Of a DNA stretch of 64,000 nucleotides, positions 45,049 through 54,080 are shown in pieces. How positions within the stretch are numbered: position 1 is the stretch's first letter; each line of letters starts with the position of its first letter. The stretch lies in assembly GCA_030739735.1 (NCBI GenBank), contig JASLYQ010000002.1:62001-126000 (forward strand), given 5' to 3'. This DNA is from Alphaproteobacteria bacterium. Lineage in GTDB: Bacteria; Pseudomonadota; Alphaproteobacteria; UBA7887. Position numbers and translations under genes: made by a program. Below the pieces are notes generated by a model. The model saw only the letters and a list, made by a program, of their open reading frames with translations, was not told the origin of the DNA and did no database searches.

Positions 45049-45854
45049 CCGCGCGGATTTTTCTGTTTCTCGCCGGCTTGGTGATCTCGGCGGGTCTGGC
45101 GTGGCTCTGGCCACGCATTCAAGACCCGCCCACCCCTCACGAAATAGCGCGCGGGCTTCTCGAAGACGGCCATCCCGAGGATGCCCTGATTCTTTTTGAG
45201 AACCGCACCTGGCGGGGCATCGCCGAATATCACGCTGGTCGCTTCGACCGTGCGATCGGCGAGTTCTTTCCGCCCGAATCTATTCTCGAACTCTACAACA
45301 TGGGTACCGCGTTTGCGCAGCTTGAGAATTGGAATGCCGCGATTTCTAGTTTCGAACGTGTGTTGCGGCTCGATCCGGAGCATGCCGACGCGCGGCATAA
45401 TCTGAACCTGGTCTCGCTTGCCGCCAAACTGACGGCGGACGAGGCGGTGCCCCCGAACGAGGATTCTCCGCTTCTTCAGGGCAAGGGGGATAATAACCAG
45501 CAGGACAGCGGAGCCCAATTGTCTGACCAGGCGGAACAGAAACCAAGCAGGTCAAACGATAGGAACGGACCCGGCCAGGCAAGCGATTCCTCCCTTGATG
45601 GAACCAGTGACGAGCCGGGCGACCTTGGCGAGTTAGCGGAAAGCCGACACACCGGGACCACGAATGCGGTAGGTGATCCTGGCGAGGACATGCAGGGGGC
45701 ACTGCGCCAAGGTTCCGGCTCAGGGGAACTGAAGGCGCGTGAAAGTGCGCAAGCGGCCGAAATTCTTCTTCGCGAGATCACCGACGACCCTGACAAGGTT
45801 TTGCGGGTCCGTCTCTTCACAGCCCACGAGCGGCGCCAGGCGGGAAATCCGTGA
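45045..45854 (+). CDS. TPR membrane protein (BatC-like)
   Basis: A 269-residue protein: N-terminal helix 4-22 (IFLFLAGLVISAGLAWLWP), TPR repeats at about 27-125 (ALILFENRTWRGIAEYHAGR, LYNMGTAFAQLENWNAAISS, LRLDPEHADARHNL), then a low-complexity Gln/Ser/Gly/Glu-rich region to about 225 and a short helical end. This is the layout of BatC-type proteins in MoxR-Bat operons, where TPRs organise the complex. It overlaps the preceding gene by four bases. Confidence 0.85.
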   Translation: MTARIFLFLAGLVISAGLAWLWPRIQDPPTPHEIARGLLEDGHPEDALILFENRTWRGIAEYHAGRFDRAIGEFFPPESILELYNMGTAFAQLENWNAAISSFERVLRLDPEHADARHNLNLVSLAAKLTADEAVPPNEDSPLLQGKGDNNQQDSGAQLSDQAEQKPSRSNDRNGPGQASDSSLDGTSDEPGDLGELAESRHTGTTNAVGDPGEDMQGALRQGSGSGELKARESAQAAEILLREITDDPDKVLRVRLFTAHERRQAGNP

Positions 45855-47179
45855 TGTTTCCAAGGGTTGGCATCATCGGTCTGACCGCGCTTTTTATTGT
45901 TGTTGCGGGGACGACGCGCGCGCAGCAAGTGGCAATTCCCGTCGTGCCACAACTTCGGGTCATTGTCGAGCCCAGTCACGTGCTCCAGGGCGGCGCCCAC
46001 GTGCAGGGTCAAATTCGGCTTCGAGTACTGCTAGCATCTCCCGATCCGTTTGCCTCGATAGATTTTGTGATGCCAGAGATCACCGGGGCGAAGGTTGTCG
46101 ATCTGTTCCCGCCAAAGACGCGCACCATCAATGTTTACGAGAAGGTGGGCTATGCCTATGAAACCCACCTCGCATTGTTTGCAGAATCCAGTGGTATACT
46201 AACCATACCTAAGATTTCCATATCCATTACCGTGACGACGCCAGAGGGAGAGCATCAACAGTTCGAGCTTTCGAACCCGGCGTTTGATATTCCGATTCAT
46301 CCCATCGACCCGACGCTACAATCAAGCTGGTGGATGGTGGCGGATAAGGTTGAGATCAGCGAAAGCTGGACCCCGGAACCGGAGGCGTTCCGCGCTGGTG
46401 AAACCATCAAGCGCCATGTGTCGATCATTGCGCACGGGGTGAGCGTTGCCCAACTGCCGCATATCGAGCAAATTGCAAACCAAGGCTATGCCGTCGTCGG
46501 TGCGTCCCAAGACACCAAAACCTGGATTACCAAGGAGGGTCTGGTGGCGGAGGTTTCGCAAACTTGGGAAATGTGGCTTCAGGCGGAGGATGTGCTTTAC
46601 ATCAGCCCGATCTTGATTCGCTACTGGGACGCGGCAACGGACGTTCCTGCTGTCGCGCGGCTTCCGAGCAAGCGGGTCGAGCCCCTGCCGCGCGATCCTG
46701 AAGCATCGCGCCGCGCCTTGCTCGAAGAGGCCATGGCCGCGCATCGTGGGCGACGTCTCGGTGCGTTGGTGCTAATTGCCATACCTACTGTTGCTGGTTT
46801 TGTCCTGTTAACCATGCTTGCCTACGCGGCGCGGCGAACCCGGGCAGACAGCCAACTTTTATCAGAATGCCGAAACGAATTGTCCGTGGGCGAGAGCCTT
46901 GCGGCCATCCTGCGCTGGTCAGAATCAAGTTTCGGAGAACGCGGCGGGCACGCGATAACGGCCTTGGAAAAATATCTGGGTGGTTCGGTGACACAAGCGC
47001 TTGCAGACGCTCAGGCGACGGCGTTTGGCGCAGAAGAGCGGGGAATCGATTCACGTGAGGTATCACACATTCTGGTGCGCGCCGCGCGTGTTTCTCGAAT
47101 ATCGCAGGTTTGGGCTAAGCTCGCTGCGCCCTTTGTAACTATGTTCGCAGCGTCCCGTCTTGCCGCGCGTACTGAGTAA
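45854..47179 (+). CDS. BatD-like (oxygen tolerance) membrane protein
   Basis: A 441-residue protein with a signal peptide ending near RAQ, an Ig-like beta-rich periplasmic region (VIVEPSHVLQGGAHVQGQIR, AGETIKRHVSIIAHGVSVAQ), a membrane helix near 308-326 and a cytosolic helical tail. This is the BatD layout, and gene position at the end of the MoxR/VWA operon agrees. ATG 45854 and a GTG three bases earlier (overlapping the previous stop) are both possible. It ends the operon. Confidence 0.85.
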   Translation: MFPRVGIIGLTALFIVVAGTTRAQQVAIPVVPQLRVIVEPSHVLQGGAHVQGQIRLRVLLASPDPFASIDFVMPEITGAKVVDLFPPKTRTINVYEKVGYAYETHLALFAESSGILTIPKISISITVTTPEGEHQQFELSNPAFDIPIHPIDPTLQSSWWMVADKVEISESWTPEPEAFRAGETIKRHVSIIAHGVSVAQLPHIEQIANQGYAVVGASQDTKTWITKEGLVAEVSQTWEMWLQAEDVLYISPILIRYWDAATDVPAVARLPSKRVEPLPRDPEASRRALLEEAMAAHRGRRLGALVLIAIPTVAGFVLLTMLAYAARRTRADSQLLSECRNELSVGESLAAILRWSESSFGERGGHAITALEKYLGGSVTQALADAQATAFGAEERGIDSREVSHILVRAARVSRISQVWAKLAAPFVTMFAASRLAARTE

Positions 47180-47249
47180 TAGAATTAAGACCAAACATAG
47201 GCTTTTCAGTTCGGCGAAGCATTTCCCGCAGCCTTGCGTCTTCCCTAGG

Positions 47250-47550
47250 GTATGCATAGCCACATCCGAGGTTGGCGAGCGCGTCGGCAGCCTCAAGATA
47301 ACGCTATCCGTGCATCGGCTAGCATGGGCTGGGCTGAGCTTCTGCGATCTCTGACGTGAACACGATGGAAAAACGTTTTAAACGCCGACGCCATAGACCC
47401 TATCCGCAGGGCGCAGAAAATTTCAGGTCCAATGGAGAAGCTGTAAAACTTCGCCATTGGCGGCCATGCTTTCGTGCCGGCGCCCATAGAGTTCGGCGAG
47501 TTAGGCGTACTATCGACGCCCACGCATATTTTTAGAGAATGAACTGTCAT
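47250..47550 (-). pseudogene. Frameshifted relic resembling DUF1489
   Basis: Minus-strand frame begins MTVHSLKICVGVDST, very like the LHLIKLCVGVDS start of alphaproteobacterial DUF1489 proteins. One frame over it continues LAELYGRRHESMAANGEV, and later, in another frame, RYLEAADALANLG resembles the family's C-terminal GWRYL..ADAPADL. Stops and frameshifts lie between. I read it as a decayed gene; the identification is from memory. Confidence 0.4.
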
Positions 47551-47567
47551 GGAGAAAGCCTAACCCG

Positions 47568-47882
47568 ATGCGCCATCGTGGTTGTCATTGTGGAAATGCC
47601 GGGTTAGAGCTTTTCTGGACCGCTAACTTGGGAGCAAACACCATGGTCGATCCCATGCGCATGATCGGAGTCCTTCCGCCGGTCCTAGCCCTGTTCGACA
47701 CCGGCCTCGCAGCGAACCTGAAGCGATTTGCAGACCATGTTTCCCGTCAGAAATACCAGCCGGTTGAGCGTGTCACGGGCGGCGAGGCAGCACCCGCCAT
47801 CTTCAAGGTGATGGATCTTGTGGTGATTGCCAACGATAACAACGTGATACGGGACACGGGCCTGGAACAGGCGGCGGAGTAG
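47568..47882 (+). pseudogene. Unclear 104-residue frame, possibly two gene remnants
   Basis: The first 18 residues (RHRGCHCGNAGLELFWT) resemble the start of glutathione-dependent formaldehyde-activating (GFA) proteins, whose zinc site is CHCG, but the second cysteine pair is absent. The remainder, MVDPMRMIGVLPPVLALFDT onward, is not recognised. It may be a fragment joined to other sequence, or the part from ATG 47643 may be a small gene just before the GMC oxidoreductase. Confidence 0.3.
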
Positions 47883-47892
47883 GACTGGCGCG

Positions 47893-49482
47893 ATGCAAGC
47901 AGACTACATTATCGTCGGCGCTGGCTCGGCCGGCGCAGCTCTAGCTTATCGTCTCTCTGAAGATCCTGGCACCACTGTCCTGCTCGTCGAGGCAGGTAAG
48001 CCCGAACACCCCTACGCCCGCATGCCGGCAAGCTTCGGGCTGTTCATCGATCGGCCCGGCGTCAACTGGTGCTATCGCTCAGAGCCTGAGCCGGGCACCG
48101 CCGACCGCGCCATACCGGTACCGCGTGGCAAAATGCTGGGCGGCTCCAGCTCGCTCAACGGCCTGCTTTACGTGCGCGGACAAACGCTCGACTACGATAC
48201 CTGGGCTCAACTCGGCAATCGCGGCTGGAGCTGGCAGGACGTGGCCAAGATATTCCGCCGGATGGAGGGCTACGACCGAAGCGATAGCGAGGCGCGCGGC
48301 AGCGCCGGGCCCCTCGGTATCACCGAGGTTCCGGGCCACATTCCGCTTTATGACGGTCTGTTTGCCGCCGCGGAATCGGTTGGTCTACACCGCAATCTCG
48401 ACTACAACGGCCCTAACCAGGACGGTATCGCCAAGGTTCAGGCGACCATAAAGAGTGGCCGGCGAATGAGCACCGCAGCGTGTTATCTGCGCCCGGCCAA
48501 ACGTCGCCCTAATCTTCGCATCGTGACCGAGGCTATGACGCAGAGCCTGCTGTTGGACGGCAAGCGTTGCATGGGCATCGCCTATAAAAAGGGAGGCAGC
48601 ACCGTCGAAGCACGCTGTGCCAAGGAAGTTATCCTTTCGGCTGGTGCCATCGGTTCGCCACAAATCCTGGAGCTGTCAGGCATCGGCCGCCCCGAGCTAT
48701 TGCAAGGGCACGGAATCGCAGTCAACCACGAGTTATCCGGCGTCGGTGAAAACTTTCAGGACCATATGCTCTCGCGTGCGCAATGGAAGATTACGGATCC
48801 CGAGGCTTCGTATAACGGCACGGCACGCGGCCTGAGAATGCTCGGGCAGATACTCAGATATGCCACGACGGGCGGAGGCTTCCTCAGCCTACCAGCCGCC
48901 TGCATGGCGGCCTGGGCAAAGACCAGACCTGAGCTCGAAACGCCCGACGTACAGATGCAGTTCGTTCCCTACTCTGTCGGTGACCTCAAGCGGCGCAAGG
49001 TGCATCCTTTTCCCGGCATGGCCGCCGCCTGTTTTCAACTGCGCCCGCAAAGCGTCGGCACCATCCATATCCGCTCGTCCGATGCGCAAGAGCAGCCCGC
49101 TATTCGCTTCAATTTTCTCGATGCTGCCGTGGACCGGCAGACTATGGTTGACGGCTTCAAGATCATGCGGAGCATTGTCGAGGCGGAACCCATGGACCCC
49201 TACCGCGGCGAGGAACTGATACCCGGCGAGTCTATTCGCAGCGACGACGAGATTGAGAGCTTCATCCGCCAAAAGGCAGAGACCGGCTTCCACCCCGTAA
49301 GCACCTGCCGCATGGGCCACGGAGCGGAGGCGGTGGTCGACGACCAACTCCGGGTTCACGGCATGATGAGCCTGCGCGTCGCCGACGCCTCCATCTTCCC
49401 GACCATGCCCTCCGGCAATACCAACGCGCCGAGCATTATGGTCGGCGAAAAGGCGGCAGACTTGATCAAGGGCACAGGCTGA
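47893..49482 (+). CDS. GMC-family FAD oxidoreductase (choline/alcohol dehydrogenase type)
   Basis: A 529-residue flavoprotein. The N-terminal ADP-binding motif is DYIIVGAGSAGAALAYRLSE; GGSSSLNGLLYVRGQ is the GMC signature 1 and LSAGAIGSPQILELSGIG signature 2. The active-site histidine lies in HPVSTCRMG, and the asparagine/histidine pair region NTNAPSIMVGEKAADLI closes the protein. It oxidises an alcohol or polyol, substrate unknown. ATG is 10 bases after the preceding frame's stop. Confidence 0.93.
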   Translation: MQADYIIVGAGSAGAALAYRLSEDPGTTVLLVEAGKPEHPYARMPASFGLFIDRPGVNWCYRSEPEPGTADRAIPVPRGKMLGGSSSLNGLLYVRGQTLDYDTWAQLGNRGWSWQDVAKIFRRMEGYDRSDSEARGSAGPLGITEVPGHIPLYDGLFAAAESVGLHRNLDYNGPNQDGIAKVQATIKSGRRMSTAACYLRPAKRRPNLRIVTEAMTQSLLLDGKRCMGIAYKKGGSTVEARCAKEVILSAGAIGSPQILELSGIGRPELLQGHGIAVNHELSGVGENFQDHMLSRAQWKITDPEASYNGTARGLRMLGQILRYATTGGGFLSLPAACMAAWAKTRPELETPDVQMQFVPYSVGDLKRRKVHPFPGMAAACFQLRPQSVGTIHIRSSDAQEQPAIRFNFLDAAVDRQTMVDGFKIMRSIVEAEPMDPYRGEELIPGESIRSDDEIESFIRQKAETGFHPVSTCRMGHGAEAVVDDQLRVHGMMSLRVADASIFPTMPSGNTNAPSIMVGEKAADLIKGTG

Positions 49483-49518
49483 GTCTGGTGTTCCACTCGT
49501 CTGGCCACCCCAAGTCCT

Positions 49519-49827
49519 CCCACACGCGCCATCTGCCTCGAGAACAGCGTCTGCTTAGCCTTGGCCCGCGATGGCCGGCACACCTTACATATTGGTCCCG
49601 TCATGGCACGCGATGAGGCCTCTGTTGTAGCCCTTGTCGCAGCAACACCCTCCAGCGCGACTCAGCCGATCTCTATCGATGTGCCAGCGCAATACACTGA
49701 ATTCAAGGCTTTGCTGGCCAACATAGGCTTTGCGCTGCTTTGGAAATTTACCCACATGCACACGGCCATTGCCGATTTTGGCAATCCGCAACGGTGTTTT
49801 GCCGTTGCCAGTTCAGAATTTCGCTGA
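49519..49827 (+). pseudogene. C-terminal remnant of a GNAT/YitH-type acetyltransferase
   Basis: The frame reads LARDGRHTLHIGPVMARDEA, then ISIDVPAQYTEFKALLANIG and FGNPQRCFAVASSEFR. This is the C-terminal half I recognise from YitH-domain GNAT proteins (RPGR...IGPVVA.D...A..L, IDVP......L...GF, AFGDP.R.FAIAG.EFG). The N-terminal acetyl-CoA domain is absent upstream, where the GMC gene ends, and no good start codon exists. A truncated relic. Confidence 0.55.
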
Positions 49828-49832
49828 CGACG

Positions 49833-50450
49833 ATGACCAAGCACAAGTATCAGCGCATCGCGCGCCTCTACGACCTACTCGACTTGCCATTCGAACGTAG
49901 CCGCTATCAGCCCCTGCGCCACCACCTATTCGAGGGCCTCAGTGGCAGGATCCTGGATGCTGGCGTGGGTACGGGCCGTAATATTCCCTTCTATCCCGCC
50001 GGTAGCCGCGTCACCGGCATCGACCAAAGCCCCGCCATGCTTGAGCGTGCCGCCCGCCGCCTGGCGCGTATCGGCGGCGATGTGGAACTTCGCGAGACAA
50101 ACGTCCTCGATACAGGCTTCTCCGACGACACGTTCAATGCCGTGGTCGCCACCTTTCTCTTCTGCGCGCTCGACGAGACTTTGCAGCTGCCGGCCTTGCA
50201 TGAGCTAGCGCGCATCTGCAAACCTAGCGGCGAGATCCGCATCCTCGAATACCGCTATTCTGACAACCCGCGGAAGCGCTTCATCATGCGCCTGTGGGCG
50301 CCCTGGGTACGCTGGGCCTATGGCGCCGGCTTCGACCGCAACACCGAACACCATATGCCGGAGGCAGGATTGGAGATCGTCGAGACCCGATTCTTGCATG
50401 AGGACATCATCAAGATAATCACAGCCCGGCCTATCCAAGGTCAATCGTGA
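49833..50450 (+). CDS. Class I SAM-dependent methyltransferase
   Basis: A 205-residue methyltransferase. Motif I is ILDAGVGTGRNIPFYP, motif II VTGIDQSPAMLERAARR, then FNAVVATFLFCALDE and the lipid-type C-terminus RLWAPWVRWAYGAGFDRNTE. It resembles UbiE/PmtA-like enzymes that methylate lipids or quinones. ATG 49833 is preferred since earlier starts would extend into the decayed acetyltransferase. Confidence 0.88.
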   Translation: MTKHKYQRIARLYDLLDLPFERSRYQPLRHHLFEGLSGRILDAGVGTGRNIPFYPAGSRVTGIDQSPAMLERAARRLARIGGDVELRETNVLDTGFSDDTFNAVVATFLFCALDETLQLPALHELARICKPSGEIRILEYRYSDNPRKRFIMRLWAPWVRWAYGAGFDRNTEHHMPEAGLEIVETRFLHEDIIKIITARPIQGQS

Positions 50451-50580
50451 TGTCCCACAAGGCTTATGTTTTCTTAAGAAATAATATACTGCTATTACAA
50501 TAACTAATTGTTTTAATATAAAAATATTTACTTTATTAAGTTCACCCACTAGCCTTGATTCGCTACTATCTCGATGCTGT
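50451..50580. other. Very AT-rich spacer
   Basis: Bases about 50475-50540 are almost all A or T (AATAATATACTGCTATTACA and similar), far from the GC-rich composition of the surroundings. No gene or clear hairpin. It may be a recombination scar or a promoter-rich insert. Confidence 0.5.
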
Positions 50581-50772
50581 TTGCTAGGCCTATCCATTGC
50601 TTACCAACGAGACGCCTTCGTTGCCGCCCACCCCAACCCCTATCATCGTGCCAGCAGCACGGTGCCCCTGACCATTCGTGACGGGGATATTGCGTTCGGC
50701 TCGTTGGTCGGTACAAGGTTTGCCACAGACGCCGAGCCCAACTGGTCGGAAATGAAAAGCATGGGAGAATAA
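50581..50772 (+). CDS. Possible small protein or gene end, unrecognised
   Basis: A 63-residue frame from a CTG/TTG-type start, with HPNPYHRASSTVPLTIRDGD and FGSLVGTRFATDAEPNWSEM. Composition looks coding, and it ends just 3 bases before the next gene's start, but no ATG and no ribosome site are visible. It could be the C-terminal stub of a truncated gene. Confidence 0.3.
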   Translation: MLGLSIAYQRDAFVAAHPNPYHRASSTVPLTIRDGDIAFGSLVGTRFATDAEPNWSEMKSMGE

Positions 50773-50775
50773 GCG

Positions 50776-51459
50776 ATGGCGCTGCTCGGCAATGGCATGA
50801 TGGTCTTCTGGCACGACTTCGAGGGAGACGAGACCGACTTTCTACACTGGCACTCATACGAGCACATGCCCGAACGCGTTGGCATTGCCGGCTTTCGTCG
50901 CGGGAAGCGCTTTGCCGCTGTTGCGGGTGCGCCGAAATATCTGACCTATTATGAGACCGAGTCGGTCGACACGCTGACCTCCGAAGCCTATCTCGCGCGC
51001 CTCAACGACCCGACGCCCTGGACCAAGCGCAATTTGGCCGGTTTTCGCAATAGCAACCGAACACTTTGCGCGATCGTCGCGAGCTTTGGCCACGGCCAAG
51101 GTGCCGCCATGCTAACCATTCGGCTATCTCCTGAAGCTGGGAAAGAGAGCAATCTGGCACGTTGGTTGACGGATAAAATATTCCCAAATCTGGTCTCCCA
51201 GCCTGGTTTTATGGGCGCACACTTGTTGCGTGGCGACGAGGCCGCCAGCCGCACCGAGACCGACGAAAAAGCCTTGCGAGACACCGAAGACGAGGTAGCG
51301 GATTGGGCCTTGATGATCGAAGCGATCACGCCGGCTGCTCTGGTGGCCTTACGCGATAGAGCGTTATCCGATTCAGCCCTGGCCGATCACGGCGGACGAA
51401 ACATAGTGGCAGGCATATACCTGCTGCAATGCAACGTGGCCGAGTTTGATTTGGCGTAG
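50776..51459 (+). CDS. EthD/DUF4286-like double ferredoxin-fold protein
   Basis: A 227-residue protein with two alpha/beta halves. The first has FWHDFEGDETDFLHWHSYEH and MPERVGIAGFRRGKRFAAV followed by YLTYYETESVDTLTSEAYLA, the typical pattern of small dimeric-barrel (EthD-like) proteins in which HWHxxEHxPER is conserved. The second half repeats it (WLTDKIFPNLVSQPGFMGAH). Function unknown; related single-domain proteins bind or process small metabolites in catabolic clusters. Confidence 0.7.
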   Translation: MALLGNGMMVFWHDFEGDETDFLHWHSYEHMPERVGIAGFRRGKRFAAVAGAPKYLTYYETESVDTLTSEAYLARLNDPTPWTKRNLAGFRNSNRTLCAIVASFGHGQGAAMLTIRLSPEAGKESNLARWLTDKIFPNLVSQPGFMGAHLLRGDEAASRTETDEKALRDTEDEVADWALMIEAITPAALVALRDRALSDSALADHGGRNIVAGIYLLQCNVAEFDLA

Positions 51460-51546
51460 CAACGTTACCCCAACACTCTGTATAGACCGGTCATATCTGC
51501 GGCGATGTGGTCGTTGACGTGACAGACAAATATCCAGAAACAGAAA

Positions 51547-51801
51547 TTATCTGGCACACCGGGCGCGACTACGGCACGTCCCCGGGAAAGGTCTCGGCGA
51601 GAAACGCCTCAGAGACGGAAGATAAACCTCCTCCGCGTGCGCACTGGCCGTCGTCAGCGCCGAGAGCACGGCGGCAGCGACGGCCAGGCAGGCCGGTTTT
51701 TGGGGAGGACCGGCGCATCAGAACTGGTAGTTGATACCCAGATTTAATCTATTGTCATCCTTGCGGAGGTTAGGTGGATTGCGGGCCAAGCTGCCGCTCA
51801 T
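51547..51801 (-). pseudogene. Tail of an outer-membrane barrel protein followed by an orphan signal-peptide-like sequence
   Basis: On the minus strand a 27-codon frame (MSGSLARNPPNLRKDDNRLN, LGINYQF, stop at 51718) looks like the last two strands of a TonB-receptor or porin, with the terminal Phe. In the same frame after the stop comes CLAVAAAVLSALTTASAHAEE, a good Sec signal peptide without a start codon, running to a stop at 51547. Both pieces are relics; they may be remnants of two neighbouring exported-protein genes. Confidence 0.45.
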
Positions 51802-51905
51802 TTCTTACTCACAAATGTCCCTTACTTCTAATGCGAATGTGTCGCATTCGCGAATAAGAGTCAAGCGATAACTCGGTAGACTTTCGAGGCGTGAGTAAGG
51901 TAGCG

Positions 51906-52691
51906 CTAAAGCCGGGGTAGTAGCAGACCGCCGTCGACGTGGATAGCTTCACCGACAGTGAAGGGCAGCAGGCCTTGCGCCAGGGTGGCGACCGCCGCAG
52001 CCACGTCCTCGGGCTGACCCCAGCGGCGAATTGGCGACAAACCTTCGGCAATCGCCTTATCGTAGGATTCCTTGGCCGGCGCCGTCATATCGGTTTCTAT
52101 GACCCCCGGACGAACCTGGTAGACACCTACGCCACACTCGGCAAGCCGCAGGGCGAAAAGGCGCGAGACCATGCTCAGGCCCGCCTTGGAGACGCAATAT
52201 TCACCACGATTGAGAGAGGCCGCTTCAGCATTGACAGAAGTGATGAAAACGATCGAGCGATGCACCCCCACCTCTGCCGCCGGCATGGCAACCAGACGTT
52301 TAGCAAAGGCTTGGGTCAGAAAGAACGGCCCCCGCGTATTCACAGACAGGCAGCGGTCGTAGCTTTCCGGCGAGACATCGAGAAGGTCAGCGCGGGCGAG
52401 AACTGAGACCCCAGCATTGTTGACTAGGCAATCGAGCCGGCCGAAATGCTCGCTGATACGGTTCAGTAGCCCCTCATGAGCCCTCAAATCCGCGATGTCG
52501 GTGGTGAAAGGCGCTGCCCGTCCGCCAGCCGCTTCAACTGCACCGACCGTCCCCGCCAAGTCCTCGCTATAGTCGAGGTCGTTAGCGGCGATATCAAAGC
52601 CCGCCGTCGCCAGTGCCACGGCGGTGGCACGGCCGATCCCCCTCTGACTGCCTGTGACCAGCGCTACCGGTCTGCTATCACCGTTCGCCAT
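51906..52691 (-). CDS. Short-chain dehydrogenase/reductase
   Basis: A 261-residue classical SDR. The nucleotide motif is ALVTGSQRGIGRATAVALA, then NNAGVS, the catalytic Ser in VFITSVNAEAAS, and YCVSKAGLSM with Tyr and Lys, ending GEAIHVDGGL. It is similar to 3-oxoacyl-ACP reductase FabG-type and sugar/steroid dehydrogenases. ATG 52691 lies 4 bases after the acyl-CoA dehydrogenase stop, so it is the second gene of that operon. Confidence 0.92.
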   Translation of the reverse strand: MANGDSRPVALVTGSQRGIGRATAVALATAGFDIAANDLDYSEDLAGTVGAVEAAGGRAAPFTTDIADLRAHEGLLNRISEHFGRLDCLVNNAGVSVLARADLLDVSPESYDRCLSVNTRGPFFLTQAFAKRLVAMPAAEVGVHRSIVFITSVNAEAASLNRGEYCVSKAGLSMVSRLFALRLAECGVGVYQVRPGVIETDMTAPAKESYDKAIAEGLSPIRRWGQPEDVAAAVATLAQGLLPFTVGEAIHVDGGLLLPRL

Positions 52692-52695
52692 TGTC

Positions 52696-53829
52696 TTATC
52701 CCCTGAGAAGTTCGCGCGCGATGATGCTACGCTGGATTTGGTTGGTGCCTTCGTAGATTTGCGTAATCTTGGCGTCGCGGTAAAGGCGTTCAACCTCAAA
52801 GCCGCGGATATAGCCGCTGCCACCGAAAATCTGCACAGCGTTGGCAGTGTGCTGGACCGCCGCATCACCGGCGAAACACTTGGCCATGGAGCAGGCCATT
52901 GTGACACCGTCACCGCTTTCGAGTCGGGCCGCGGCATCGTGAGTAAGCAGCCGTGCGGCGGCGATGTCCTTGGCCATGTCCGCCAGCATCCATTGCAAAC
53001 CCTGGAAATCCGCGATCGGCTGGCCAAACTGCTTGCGAGTCGGCATGTAGCCGAGCACCGCCTCAAGCGCCGCCTGGGCAATGCCCACGGCAAGGGCGGC
53101 AATGCCGACGCGGCCTTTGTCGAGCACGCTCATCATGATGTGAAAGCCCCTACCCTCTTCGCCAAGCAAGGCATCACCTGGCAAGGCTACCGAGTCGAAA
53201 TGTAGCGCGCCCACCTGGGACGCGCGTTGGCCCATCTTGTGCTCCTTCACGCCCCTGCTCACGCCCTCCTCTGCCAGGTCGACAATGAAGATGCTCATGC
53301 CGCGCTTACCTGCCTCGGGATCGGTGCGCGCCAGCACGAAGCCGAGTTCTGCCACCGGCGCGTTATGAATCCAGATCTTTGAGCCGGAGAGCCGCCAGCC
53401 GTCGCCGTCGCGCTTCGCCAGGGTCTTGATGCCGGACACGTCGGTGCCCGCCTCCGCTTCGGTAATACAGTAGGCAACGCGTTTGTCAGCTGCGAGCACG
53501 GAGCCAAGATGCTCTGCCTTCTGCGCTGGTGTGCCGTGGCGCGTCAGCAAGGTCGCGATCAGTTCAACTAACCCACATTGATCGGCGACCGAGCTATAGC
53601 CCCGTGACAACTCCTCCATGACGATGGCATAAGCCAGCGCATCCATGCCAATGCCGCCGGCATCTTCTGGTGCCGTGATACCAAACAGGCCAAGCTCCGC
53701 CATCTGGGCATAGATCTCGGTCGGAAAGCGCTCCTCCTGATCGAGAGATTCCGCCGCGGGACGGATCACATCGTCGGCGAAGCGCTGCGTGGTGGCACGT
53801 ATTTGCCGATGTTCGTCGGTTTCGCGCAT
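52696..53829 (-). CDS. Acyl-CoA dehydrogenase
   Basis: A 377-residue FAD enzyme. Motifs are [20 protein letters not shown] and [16 protein letters not shown] for FAD binding, [20 protein letters not shown], and [11 protein letters not shown] with the probable catalytic glutamate (YEGT). It introduces a trans-2 double bond in an acyl-CoA. GGAGGGGG lies just before ATG 53829. First gene of an operon with the SDR, preceded by a long palindrome that is a likely TetR operator. Confidence 0.94.
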   Translation of the reverse strand: MRETDEHRQIRATTQRFADDVIRPAAESLDQEERFPTEIYAQMAELGLFGITAPEDAGGIGMDALAYAIVMEELSRGYSSVADQCGLVELIATLLTRHGTPAQKAEHLGSVLAADKRVAYCITEAEAGTDVSGIKTLAKRDGDGWRLSGSKIWIHNAPVAELGFVLARTDPEAGKRGMSIFIVDLAEEGVSRGVKEHKMGQRASQVGALHFDSVALPGDALLGEEGRGFHIMMSVLDKGRVGIAALAVGIAQAALEAVLGYMPTRKQFGQPIADFQGLQWMLADMAKDIAAARLLTHDAAARLESGDGVTMACSMAKCFAGDAAVQHTANAVQIFGGSGYIRGFEVERLYRDAKITQIYEGTNQIQRSIIARELLRG

Positions 53830-53873
53830 GGCCCCCTCCCGACGGCCGAATTCAAGCGTTCCAGCGACCGCAA

Positions 53874-53900
53874 CTTAATGTAACTATTTAGTTACTTAAG
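53874..53900 (-). promoter_or_regulatory. 27-bp palindrome, probable TetR-family operator
   Basis: CTTAA-t-GTAACTA...TAGTTAC-TTAAG is an almost perfect inverted repeat centred at 53887, 45 bases upstream of the acyl-CoA dehydrogenase start. Size and symmetry suit a TetR dimer or dimer pair. A TetR-family gene lies 180 bases upstream in the same direction, making it the obvious candidate ligand-responsive repressor. Confidence 0.6.
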
Positions 53901-54080
53901 TACCCGATAAGCTTTCTGCCGGCAAGCGGAAACATCATGGCCAGACACGCAGATCAGCTGCGTTATTGATCGAGGGTGGTACCATCGTCGATAGCATAGG
54001 CTTCGCACACTGCATCTTATTTGCCTAATCCGAAAACTCGCCCGGAGAACCCGTCCTGTCCGAACAGGTTCAACTACGCC

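Noticed and set aside
51507-51734. 75-codon + strand frame
   Set aside because: Arg/Pro-rich shadow of the signal-peptide relic on the other strand.
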